NCBI GenBank assembly: GCA_934661105.1
Contig: CAKUIV010000010.1
Coordinates: forward strand, 1 to 26,829
Direction: 5' to 3'
DNA: 26,829 nt
DNA from: an uncultured Ellagibacter sp.
Lineage (GTDB): Bacteria > Actinomycetota > Coriobacteriia > Coriobacteriales > Eggerthellaceae
Shown here piece after piece: positions 1 through 8,465 of this stretch. Each line of letters opens with the position of its first letter. Position 1 is the stretch's first letter. The position numbers and the translations under genes are program-made. Below the pieces are notes generated by a model. It was given only the letters and a program-made list of their open reading frames with translations. It had not been told where the DNA came from and did not search any database.

Positions 1-1005
1 CTTCTGAAGGGCCCCATCTGGATATGCTTTATCGGGGCCGTCCTCATGGGCTTTTTGCCGACGCCGCAAGCGCTCACGCGCGCGCGGTGGGTCTTCCTTG
101 TGAAGACGGGGCGTTTGGGCGATGGCGCGCCCGAGCTGAAGACGGTGTTCTCCTACGAGGGCGTCATGGACGACGTGATTTTCATGATAAGCCCCGCGCT
201 TTCCATCGCGCTCGCCTCGTCGATTCACCCGATTGCGGGCATGACCTGCGGATTTATATGCTGTGCGGTCGGTCTGGCCCTGCTCATGTCCTCGAAGTCG
301 ACCGAGCCCGTCGTCGGTTGGGAGAAAGAAGTCGTCGGTGCCTTTGAGAGGAAGGGTGCGGGAGACGCGTCTGACGGGGCCGACACAACGTGCGCGTCTG
401 ATCCCGATGATTCGGCCAATGCGCGCGGCAAGAGCCTGTTCTTCTCGAACCCTGTGGTGTGTGTACTGTTCTTCCTCTCGCTGCTCATGGGGGCTTTTTT
501 CGGCGTGCTCGACACCGCGACTGTGTCGTATGCCCAGATAGAGCTTGAAGACCCAACGTTCGCAAGCATCGTTTTGGTCATCGAGTCGTTCGTGTCTACC
601 ATTGCCGGGCTCGTGTTCGGCATGGTGGTTATCACGGCTCGGCAGTCGAAGAAGATGCTTCTTGCGTCGGTCGCCATCGGCGTCGGCTACGGCACGATGA
701 TCTTCGTCAGCTCATGGTGGTCGCTGCTCATCGTCATCTTCATCGCGGCGGGCACCTACGCGCCGTTCATCATCACGATGAACGAGACTGCCGAGCAGGC
801 GGTTCCCGAAGCGAACCTGACCGAGGCTTTGACCTGGGTAACTTCCGGAAGCCTTTGCGGTCTTGCGTTCGGCCCCACCCTTGCCGGGTTCATCATCGAC
901 ACCTGGGGGTCGTTCGCCTGCTTCGGCACGGGCGCGGTGCTGGCGCTCATGGTGCCTGTCCTTGCCCTGGTCACCTATCCCATGATGAAGAAGCGCGTGG
1001 GGTAG
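1..1005 (+). CDS. MFS-type transporter, 5'-truncated by window edge
   Basis: The reading frame is open from the first base of the window and ends with TAG at 1003-1005, so the true start lies upstream; the ATG at 46 is internal. The protein is strongly hydrophobic, with several predicted membrane spans separated by a hydrophilic, Asp/Ser-rich cytoplasmic loop encoded at about 290-440. The C-terminal half, two blocks of spans with Gly-rich helices and a last span followed by a short basic tail, is typical of the second six-helix bundle of major facilitator superfamily exporters or permeases. It is an integral membrane protein. No substrate can be assigned. The toxin-antitoxin operon begins 70 bp downstream with its own promoter, and I see no clear terminator between them. 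Confidence 0.8.
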   Translation, partial: LLKGPIWICFIGAVLMGFLPTPQALTRARWVFLVKTGRLGDGAPELKTVFSYEGVMDDVIFMISPALSIALASSIHPIAGMTCGFICCAVGLALLMSSKSTEPVVGWEKEVVGAFERKGAGDASDGADTTCASDPDDSANARGKSLFFSNPVVCVLFFLSLLMGAFFGVLDTATVSYAQIELEDPTFASIVLVIESFVSTIAGLVFGMVVITARQSKKMLLASVAIGVGYGTMIFVSSWWSLLIVIFIAAGTYAPFIITMNETAEQAVPEANLTEALTWVTSGSLCGLAFGPTLAGFIIDTWGSFACFGTGAVLALMVPVLALVTYPMMKKRVG

Positions 1006-1028
1006 GCCGGCAGGCCGCCTTTCCTTTC

Positions 1029-1054
1029 ATGTATAATGCATGTATATAGCATGC
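1029..1054 (+). promoter_or_regulatory. Promoter/operator of the toxin-antitoxin operon
   Basis: A perfect TATAAT (1032-1037) is embedded in repeats. ATGTATA occurs at 1029-1035 and again at 1040-1046, an 11-bp (one helical turn) step. GCATG at 1038-1042 is inverted as CATGC at 1050-1054. Ribbon-helix-helix antitoxins bind short repeats spaced like this and repress their own operon. That this is the autoregulatory operator is inferred from its position 20 bp before the antitoxin start. No good -35 is visible. Confidence 0.6.
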
Positions 1055-1074
1055 TTGCGTGAAAGGAGGACGCC

Positions 1075-1443
1075 ATGCCCGCATTGCAAGTCCGCGATTT
1101 CCCCGAGGATCTGTACGAGAAGCTGAAGGTGCTCGCCGCGCGTGAGCATCGAAGTATCGCGCAGCAGACCATCGTCGCCGTCGAGGCGATGGTGTCGGGC
1201 GAGACGAAGGCCGCCGAAAGCGATACCTGCCACCATCAGGCTCTCTACCTCGATTTCGACACGGAGGCGAAGCGCGCCGCCCGCATCGAGAAACGCCAGG
1301 AGCTGTTCGAAAACACGAAGGTGCTTACCGAGAAGAACCCTCAAATGCGGGAACTTTCCGCAGACGATATCGTGAAGACGATTCGCGATGCGCGGGAAGA
1401 ACGTTCCGAGCACCTTTTCAGCGTGTTGACGGGCAACGATTAA
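1075..1443 (+). CDS. Ribbon-helix-helix (FitA-like) antitoxin
   Basis: This 122-residue protein opens with a ribbon-helix-helix fold of the FitA/Arc type. A short beta strand (LQVRDFPEDLY, residues 3-13) is followed by two helices (LKVLAAREHRS, then AQQTIVAVEAM). Families with this N-terminus bind DNA as dimers, while the C-terminal tail, here about 75 charged residues, wraps around and blocks the toxin. The start is set by a full AAAGGAGG at 1062-1069. The partner PIN toxin begins 9 nt after the stop codon, and the stop TAA lies inside the toxin's ribosome binding site, which suggests translational coupling. Autoregulation through the repeats at 1029-1054 is likely. The tail is longer than in FitA, where about 80 residues in total is usual. 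Confidence 0.85.
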   Translation: MPALQVRDFPEDLYEKLKVLAAREHRSIAQQTIVAVEAMVSGETKAAESDTCHHQALYLDFDTEAKRAARIEKRQELFENTKVLTEKNPQMRELSADDIVKTIRDAREERSEHLFSVLTGND

Positions 1444-1452
1444 GGAGGGTTC

Positions 1453-1866
1453 ATGGTCGTTCTGGACAGCTGCGCAGCCTTCGCCATGGTGAACCATACC
1501 AAGGAGGGCGATGCGATTTCGTCGCTTTTGCTGGACGGGGAAGAGACAATCGCCCCGACGCTTTACGTTTCCGAGATGGCGCATACCGTCGCGAAGTATG
1601 TAAGGGCGGGGCGCATAAACGAAGACGATGCGCAGAGGTACCTTGCGGCATGCATCGGCTACATCGACAGGTTCGACGACGACAAGAACCTCGCCTCGGA
1701 AGCGCTCGCGGAGTCTTTCCGCCGGAAGCATTCTTCTTACGACATGTTCTATCTCGTGCTTGCGCGTCGGACGGGCGCCGCGCTTTTCACGCTCGACAAG
1801 AAGATGCAGGCGTTCGCCCGCGAGATGCACGTGAACTGCATCGAGGAAGCAAGTCTCGCGGATTAG
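1453..1866 (+). CDS. vapC: VapC-family PIN-domain toxin (ribonuclease)
   Basis: This 137-residue protein is the length expected of a single PIN domain. The four acidic residues that coordinate Mg2+ in PIN ribonucleases are all identifiable: Asp5 in the first strand (VVLDSCA), Glu41 (VSEMAH), Asp97 (SSYDMFYLVLARR) and Asp115 (FTLDKK). VapC toxins cleave tRNA or rRNA and stop translation when the labile antitoxin is lost. The start ATG follows AAGGAGGG at 1442-1449, which overlaps the antitoxin stop codon, so both proteins come from one transcript. The gene appears intact with no missing catalytic residue, so an active toxin is expected. The RNA target cannot be predicted from sequence. Confidence 0.9.
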   Translation: MVVLDSCAAFAMVNHTKEGDAISSLLLDGEETIAPTLYVSEMAHTVAKYVRAGRINEDDAQRYLAACIGYIDRFDDDKNLASEALAESFRRKHSSYDMFYLVLARRTGAALFTLDKKMQAFAREMHVNCIEEASLAD

Positions 1867-2014
1867 AACATGGTTCGGGGGAGGGCCCTTCGTTCCCTCG
1901 GCCGCTCTTGGCGCATCCTGCGCAACAAAGTGTTCTCTGCTCTGAAAACTGCTCGAAACATTGCGCCGTTAGTTTAATAAGCGTCAGTTGCGGGATCTTC
2001 TTTACATAACTTCA

Positions 2015-2100
2015 TGGTATCGTGTCGAGATGCATCCCGAGAGCGTAAGGCAAGGTGGCGAACCGAAGTAAACCAGGGTTGGCTTCGGGCCGTCGCGAAT
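2015..2100 (+). promoter_or_regulatory. Promoter and structured 5' leader of the glutamine synthetase gene
   Basis: An extended -10 (TGG at 2015-2017 followed by TATCGT at 2018-2023) would start transcription near 2030, leaving a leader of about 95 nt. Within it CCGAAG (2063-2068) pairs with CTTCGG (2083-2088), and an outer helix GCGA (2058-2061) pairs with TCGC (2093-2096), with unpaired A and GCCG between the two helices. The helix ends about 15 nt before the ribosome binding site at 2112-2117. The structure is consistent with a regulatory leader, but I cannot match it to a named riboswitch. The -35 is poor. Confidence 0.4.
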
Positions 2101-2124
2101 GCGAAGCAGAGAAGGAGCTCCTTC

Positions 2125-4215
<2,091 letters not shown>

Positions 4216-4268
4216 GCGAACCGCACCGCAAACTCTTTGGCTGGTAAGAAAAAGCCGTAATCGAAAAA

Positions 4269-4307
4269 GGAACCGCCCTGGAATTTCTTCAGGGCGGTTC
4301 CCTCGTT
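4269..4307 (+). terminator. Intrinsic terminator of glnN
   Basis: A perfect 12-bp stem (GGAACCGCCCTG at 4269-4280 and CAGGGCGGTTCC at 4290-4301) has a 9-nt loop. A short T-containing stretch (CTCGTTT) follows and an A-run (4264-4268) precedes it. It lies 54 bp after the glutamine synthetase stop codon. Confidence 0.85.
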
Positions 4308-4431
4308 TGATGAGGCGTCTTGACGGTCGTTCCCGGCGGCGTGTCTGCGCCCTTTTTGACTTTTCGCTCCTGCAAGCGCTTGCTCTATCCGGTTCCAATT
4401 CTCGGTTCCAATTGCGCAAAAGCGATTATCT

Positions 4432-4581
4432 GAACAAGGAATAAACAAAGTGCGAGGGCATATGGCGATTCCTCGAGATAAAGCATGATTGGCAAAATAA
4501 ACTGCCAGGTTAAATTTATTCTTAAATAAGCATTAATAAGAGAGCTTCGTCGCGCCCTCGCACTTCGATTATCTCTTGTTC
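4432..4581. repeat. 150-bp AT-rich element with imperfect 28-bp terminal inverted repeats (MITE-like)
   Basis: The ends at 4432-4459 and 4554-4581 are inverted copies matching at 23 of 28 positions. The inner 12 bp (AAGTGCGAGGGC, 4448-4459) and the outer 7 bp (GAACAAG, 4432-4438) are exact. The interior is clearly more AT-rich than the surrounding chromosome and holds small hairpins, such as TGGCA and TGCCA flanking an 8-nt loop near 4490-4508. It encodes nothing. CGATTATCT flanks the left end (4423-4431) and recurs next to the right arm (4566-4574). The element lies between the glnN terminator and the htpG promoter. A miniature inverted-repeat element is the best reading, but I see no second copy here to confirm mobility. 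Confidence 0.55.
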
Positions 4582-4692
4582 GGATAGCCGTCGAAAGCGT
4601 GGCGATTTCTGAAGAAAATGGGCTGAAACGCCTTTTCCGTTAACTTGTCTTTGCGGAAATCCGAAAAGTTGAGTCTATCGCACTCAGATTAC

Positions 4693-4720
4693 TTGACATG
4701 ATAAGGTGTGTCGCTACAAT
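4693..4720 (+). promoter_or_regulatory. Sigma-A-type promoter of htpG
   Basis: TTGACA (4693-4698) and TACAAT (4715-4720) are separated by 16 bp. This is the best promoter match in the window. Predicted transcription start is near 4727, inside the CIRCE-like site, leaving a leader of about 57 nt. Confidence 0.85.
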
Positions 4721-4725
4721 TCCCT

Positions 4726-4752
4726 TTAGCACTCAAAGAGGGAGACTGCCAG
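4726..4752 (+). promoter_or_regulatory. CIRCE-like HrcA operator at htpG
   Basis: TTAGCACTC (4726-4734) is an exact left half of the CIRCE consensus. After exactly 9 bp comes GACTGCCAG (4744-4752), which matches the right half GAGTGCTAA at 6 of 9 positions. The site sits at the predicted transcription start, the usual place for HrcA to repress heat-shock genes. The degenerate right half implies weaker or altered binding. Confidence 0.65.
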
Positions 4753-4783
4753 ACAGGTCTTCTTAAGAAAGGGAAGCGACACC

Positions 4784-6733
4784 ATGAAGAAATTCAAGAC
4801 AGAGAGCAAGAAGCTGCTCGACCTCATGATCAACTCGATTTACACGAATCGCGAGATTTTCCTTCGTGAGCTCATCTCGAACGCGTCCGATGCTGTCGAC
4901 AAGCTCTATTTCAAGAGCCTGACCGACACTGACGTGCAGCTTTCCAAGGATGAGCTGGCCATTCAGGTGAGCTTCGACAAGGATGCCCGTACCGTTACCA
5001 TTTCCGATAACGGCATCGGCATGACCAAGGACGAGCTCGATAAGAACCTCGGCACCATCGCGCATTCCGATTCCCAGGAATTCAAGACCGACAACGCCGA
5101 GAAGCAGGGCGACGACATCGACATCATCGGTCAGTTTGGCGTGGGCTTCTACTCCGCCTTCATGGTTGCATCGAAGGTTCGCGTCGTTTCGCGCGCTTTC
5201 GGTAGCGACGAGGCGTGGGCGTGGGAATCCGACGGTATCGAGGGCTACAGCATTGCGGAGGCCGAGCGCGCGGACCACGGCACCGACGTCATCCTTACCC
5301 TGAAGGAAGATACCGACGAGGACTCCTACGACACCTATCTTTCCGAGTACGGCCTGAAGGACCTCATCAAGCGCTACAGCAACTACGTGCGCTACCCCAT
5401 TAAGATGGAAGTTTCCAAGACGCGCGAGAAGCCGAAGCCCGAAGACGCAGGCGACGACTATAAGCCCGAATACGAGACCTACACGGAAATCGAGACCGTG
5501 AACTCGATGATTCCCATTTGGAAGCGCAAGAAGTCCGATGTGAGCCAGGACGAGTACAACGAGTTCTACAAGTCGAATTTCCACGACTTCGAAGACCCGG
5601 CGCGCACCATCTCGCTGCACGCGGAGGGCGCGCTTACCTACGATGCACTCCTATTCGTGCCGAACCGCACTCCGTATGATCTGTACAGCAAGGACTACAA
5701 GAAGGGCCTCGCGCTTTACAGCTCCAACGTCCTCATCATGGACAAGTGCGAAGAGCTTCTGCCCGACTACTTCAACTTCGTGCGCGGCATCGTCGACTCG
5801 CAGGACCTCACGCTCAACATCTCGCGTGAAACCCTGCAGCACAACAACCAGCTCAAGGCCATCGCGCGCCGCATCGAGAAGAAGATCAAGTCCGACCTCG
5901 AAAACTTCCGCGACAAGGACCGCGAGGGCTACGAGAAGTTCTTCGAGAACTTCGGTCGCGGTATGAAATACGGCCTGTATACCTCGTACGGCACGGCGAA
6001 AGACGTGCTCGGTGACCTGCTTTTGTTCTACTCGGCGAAGGAAAAGAAGATGATCACCTTCTCCGAGTACGTCAAGGCGGCAGCGGACGGCCAGGAAACC
6101 ATCTACTACGCGACGGGCGACTCGGTCGAGCGCATGGCACAGCTGCCGATCGTGACCACGGTTCTCGCGAAGGGTTACGACGTGCTTTTGTGCCCCGAAG
6201 ACGTGGACGAGTTCTGCATGATGGCCATGTCCGACTACGCGGTGCCCGATGCCGCCGACCCGGATTCGCTCACTGCCTGGCCGCTCAAGAATGTCGGTGG
6301 CGAGGATTTGGGCCTCGAGTCCGAGGAGGAGAAGAAGGAAGCGGAGGAAACCGCCGAATCCAACAAGGACCTGTTCGAGGCTATGAAGACCGCGCTTGAT
6401 GGCAAGGTGGAAAAGGTGGCCGTGTCCACGCGCCAAACCGACGCTCCGGCGTACATCACCACGGAGGGCGGCGTGTCGCTGCGTATGGAGAAGATCCTGT
6501 CGAACGTTCCGAAGAGCGCCGACGAGGAAGGTGCCGTCAAGTCGCACCGCGTGCTCGAGGTGAATACGAAGCACCCGGTGTTCGAGGTTATGCAGCAGGC
6601 GCAAAGCGCAGGCGATGAGGAAAAGGTGAAGCTGTATTCCGGTATCTTGTACGACCAGGCGCTTCTCGTCGAGGGCATTCCTCTGGACGACCCGGTTGCC
6701 TACACCGAGGCGGTTACCAAGCTCATGAAGTAA
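4784..6733 (+). CDS. htpG: Chaperone HtpG (bacterial Hsp90)
   Basis: This 649-residue protein has the full Hsp90 layout: an N-terminal GHKL ATPase, a middle client and catalytic domain, and a C-terminal dimerisation domain. The ATP site is complete: catalytic Glu29 and Asn33 in LRELISNASDA, the DNGIGM motif (75-80), and the lid motif GQFGVGFYS (116-124). HtpG remodels stress-damaged and specific client proteins in the cytoplasm with DnaK. The start ATG is preceded by AAGAAAGGGAAG. Transcription comes from a strong promoter with a CIRCE-like operator, so heat or stress control by HrcA is likely. A Glu/Lys-rich linker (residues about 507-525, EEEKKEAEE) precedes the C-terminal domain. I see no terminator before the tRNA promoter. 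Confidence 0.97.
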   Translation: MKKFKTESKKLLDLMINSIYTNREIFLRELISNASDAVDKLYFKSLTDTDVQLSKDELAIQVSFDKDARTVTISDNGIGMTKDELDKNLGTIAHSDSQEFKTDNAEKQGDDIDIIGQFGVGFYSAFMVASKVRVVSRAFGSDEAWAWESDGIEGYSIAEAERADHGTDVILTLKEDTDEDSYDTYLSEYGLKDLIKRYSNYVRYPIKMEVSKTREKPKPEDAGDDYKPEYETYTEIETVNSMIPIWKRKKSDVSQDEYNEFYKSNFHDFEDPARTISLHAEGALTYDALLFVPNRTPYDLYSKDYKKGLALYSSNVLIMDKCEELLPDYFNFVRGIVDSQDLTLNISRETLQHNNQLKAIARRIEKKIKSDLENFRDKDREGYEKFFENFGRGMKYGLYTSYGTAKDVLGDLLLFYSAKEKKMITFSEYVKAAADGQETIYYATGDSVERMAQLPIVTTVLAKGYDVLLCPEDVDEFCMMAMSDYAVPDAADPDSLTAWPLKNVGGEDLGLESEEEKKEAEETAESNKDLFEAMKTALDGKVEKVAVSTRQTDAPAYITTEGGVSLRMEKILSNVPKSADEEGAVKSHRVLEVNTKHPVFEVMQQAQSAGDEEKVKLYSGILYDQALLVEGIPLDDPVAYTEAVTKLMK

Positions 6734-6750
6734 GGCGGGTTTGAAAAATC

Positions 6751-6782
6751 CTCTTGCGCAAGAGCACATGTTTCGCTATAAT
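6751..6782 (+). promoter_or_regulatory. Promoter of tRNA-Thr with an overlapping 14-bp palindrome
   Basis: A consensus TATAAT (6777-6782) lies 35 bp before the mature tRNA. TTGCGC (6754-6759) is 17 bp upstream of it as a weak -35. That -35 is inside the perfect palindrome CTCTTGCGCAAGAG (6751-6764), which could be an operator or chance. Confidence 0.6.
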
Positions 6783-6817
6783 CTATTTTCGCGTCTGAAG
6801 CTTTGCTTCGCGTGTTT

Positions 6818-6893
6818 GCCAACGTGGCTCAGCTGGTAGAGCAACGCACTCGTAATGCGTAGGTCAGCGGTTCGAATCCGCTCGTTGGCTCCA
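6818..6893 (+). tRNA. tRNA-Thr (anticodon CGT)
   Basis: The cloverleaf is complete. Acceptor arm GCCAACG (6818-6824) pairs with CGTTGGC (6883-6889). The anticodon stem ACGCA/TGCGT encloses the loop CTCGTAA, giving anticodon CGT, which reads ACG threonine codons. The T-loop is GGTTCGAATCC. The discriminator is T6890, and CCA (6891-6893) is encoded in the gene. A short precursor hairpin GAAGC/GCTTC precedes it near 6798-6810. Confidence 0.96.
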
Positions 6894-6901
6894 GAACTTG
6901 T

Positions 6902-6930
6902 CGGGCCGCCCATCAGGGCGGCCCGTTTTT
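6902..6930 (+). terminator. Intrinsic terminator of tRNA-Thr
   Basis: A 10-bp GC stem (CGGGCCGCCC at 6902-6911 and GGGCGGCCCG at 6916-6925) has an ATCA loop and is followed by TTTTT (6926-6930). It lies 8 bp after the CCA end. Confidence 0.93.
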
Positions 6931-7082
6931 GCTTCTCGAGCTTCTTTTCCGTTGCCGCGGCGATTCGGCTACGTGCACCGACGCCGGTGCTTTTGCGCGT
7001 TTCTCCTTTGGTACCCTGTTTCGAACGAGGGGTTCTATAGGAAACGAATGACGTTGCAGGGGGAGACGAGAAGGGCAGAGCC

Positions 7083-8054
7083 ATGAACATCGAGCATCTT
7101 CACGAGTTCGAATACCTTGCCGAGAATTTAAGCTTTCGCGATACCGCGCGTCATTTTTTCGTAAGCCCTTCGGTTATCAGCCGGCACATCTCGGCGATGG
7201 AGGAGGAGCTTGGCACGAAGCTTTTCGTCCGCTCGAAGCAGTCCGTGGCCATCACTGAGGCGGGGACCGTCTTCCTTGGCCGTGCGAAGGCGATTATCGG
7301 CGAATACAACGCAGCCCTCGCAGAGATGTCGCGCCTTGACGAGGGTGGTAAACCGGTGGTGCGTTTGGGGTATCTGCATAACGCGGCACGGCCCTTCATC
7401 CTGCAGTTCGCTTCATACCTGAAGGAGCACTACCCGGAAATCGGGATCGAATTCAAGGGTATGCCGTACAAGATGCTCTACACGGCGCTCGACGATAACA
7501 AGGCCGACCTCAACATCATGCTCAACGTGTACTCGCCGCTGCAACAACGCTACGAGCTTGCGACCATGTACCGCGATCAATTCTGCGTGGTCGTTCGCGC
7601 GAATAGCCGCCTTGCGCACGATTGCGCCGACGGCATCGAGCTTTCGCGTATCACGGGGCTCGATCTGCTCCTCCCGAGCGAGAAGGATTTTCCCGGGCTG
7701 CAGGACCGGATGAGGAAGGTGCTCGAAACCGAACCGTCCCTTTCGCTTGACCGCGTGCGAAGCTTTCGCGACGTCGACTCCATGTACATCGAAGTGGAAA
7801 CTTCGAACAGCGTGGGAATCTCCACGAGCGCGAACTGGGCATATGGGTCGAGCAAGGTCGTGTATCTCCCTATCAAGAACGTCGATGCCGGCATCGACGT
7901 CAATGCCTATATCGGCCGCTCGCTTTCGGGCCGCACGCTCACGGCCTGCAAAGAGGCGCTGGCAAGCTGCCAGGAATACCTCTCCGACTTTTCCGTGCTT
8001 GAAAACGCCCGAGCGCAATGGCGCGCGAGTGTGCGCGCGGATAAGCTGCTTTAA
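7083..8054 (+). CDS. LysR-family transcriptional regulator
   Basis: This 323-residue protein has the normal LysR length. Residues 1-60 form the winged helix-turn-helix (LHEFEYLAENLSFRDTARHF, then the recognition helix SPSVISRHISAMEEEL and the wing KLFVRSKQSVAITEAG). A linker helix and a two-lobed periplasmic-binding-like effector domain (about 90-300, beginning PVVRLGYLH) follow. Such proteins bind DNA as tetramers and respond to a small co-inducer. No divergent gene shares its upstream region, so the usual target cannot be deduced. The nearest neighbours are tRNA-Thr and a predicted small RNA. GAGAAGGGCAGAG before ATG 7083 is an acceptable ribosome binding site. The effector is unknown. Confidence 0.9.
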   Translation: MNIEHLHEFEYLAENLSFRDTARHFFVSPSVISRHISAMEEELGTKLFVRSKQSVAITEAGTVFLGRAKAIIGEYNAALAEMSRLDEGGKPVVRLGYLHNAARPFILQFASYLKEHYPEIGIEFKGMPYKMLYTALDDNKADLNIMLNVYSPLQQRYELATMYRDQFCVVVRANSRLAHDCADGIELSRITGLDLLLPSEKDFPGLQDRMRKVLETEPSLSLDRVRSFRDVDSMYIEVETSNSVGISTSANWAYGSSKVVYLPIKNVDAGIDVNAYIGRSLSGRTLTACKEALASCQEYLSDFSVLENARAQWRASVRADKLL

Positions 8055-8207
8055 GTTCGCGGTTTCGCTTCGATCGGGGCGCCGTCGTCGATAGGGTGGA
8101 AGGGCGGCTTGCCTCGTTGTTGCTGCAGACATGGCTGCCTGAATGCTGTTCCTGATTATGCAACACGCGTTGCGAGAAGTGTATCACCAGGTCGTATGCG
8201 CAGAACG

Positions 8208-8355
8208 TATACTAAGCAATGTCAACCTTCCGATGTGCGACCCCTCCTTTATCGCATATCGGTTGTATCCCACCCCTAATGGTTCGCTCCTCCTCTTATC
8301 CCCTTTGGCGAACCAATGAAGCGGAGTCCTCGCCTGAGGGCTCCGCTTTTCTTTT
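8208..8355 (+). ncRNA. Predicted 6C-like small RNA (two C-rich-loop hairpins plus terminator)
   Basis: A -10 TATACT (8208-8213) predicts a start near 8220. The transcript then folds into three consecutive hairpins. Hairpin 1: CCGATGTGCGA (8230-8240) pairs with TCGCATATCGG (8252-8262), 11 bp with one G-U, loop CCCCTCCTTTA. Hairpin 2: TGGTTCGC (8280-8287) pairs with GCGAACCA (8308-8315), with a 20-nt pyrimidine loop containing TCCTCC and TCCCC. Hairpin 3 is the terminator at 8319-8348. The linker between hairpins 1 and 2 also carries CCCACCCC. Two hairpins with C-rich loops ahead of a terminator is the known plan of the actinobacterial 6C RNA, which base-pairs with G-rich mRNA sites. Here the C runs are interrupted, so this is a relative or a convergent design. 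No coding frame fits the region. Confidence 0.6.
8319..8355 (+). terminator. Intrinsic terminator ending the predicted small RNA
   Basis: AAGCGGAGTCCTC (8319-8331) pairs with GAGGGCTCCGCTT (8336-8348), 13 bp with one G-U, loop GCCT, followed by TTTTCTTTT. It is too far (265 bp) from the LysR stop to be an ordinary terminator for that gene, and it precedes the murT-gatD gene. Confidence 0.9.
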
Positions 8356-8465
8356 GCAGGCATGTCGTCGAATCATCCCCAGCGCGCTTGGGCGGTATAC
8401 TTTCGTTAGATTGTCGTGCGTGCTGACTGCCTGTCGGCGCGCCTCTCGTTCGCAAAGGATGTCTC

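Noticed and set aside
2050..2070. Resemblance of AAGGTGGCGAACCG to the T-box core
   Set aside because: The match is partial, there is no terminator/antiterminator pair or specifier loop, and the gene is not an aminoacyl-tRNA or amino acid synthesis gene of the usual T-box kind.
2014..2124. An N-terminal extension of glutamine synthetase from ATG 2014
   Set aside because: No ribosome binding site, overlap with a predicted promoter, and 37 basic residues not typical of the family. ATG 2125 has a good site.
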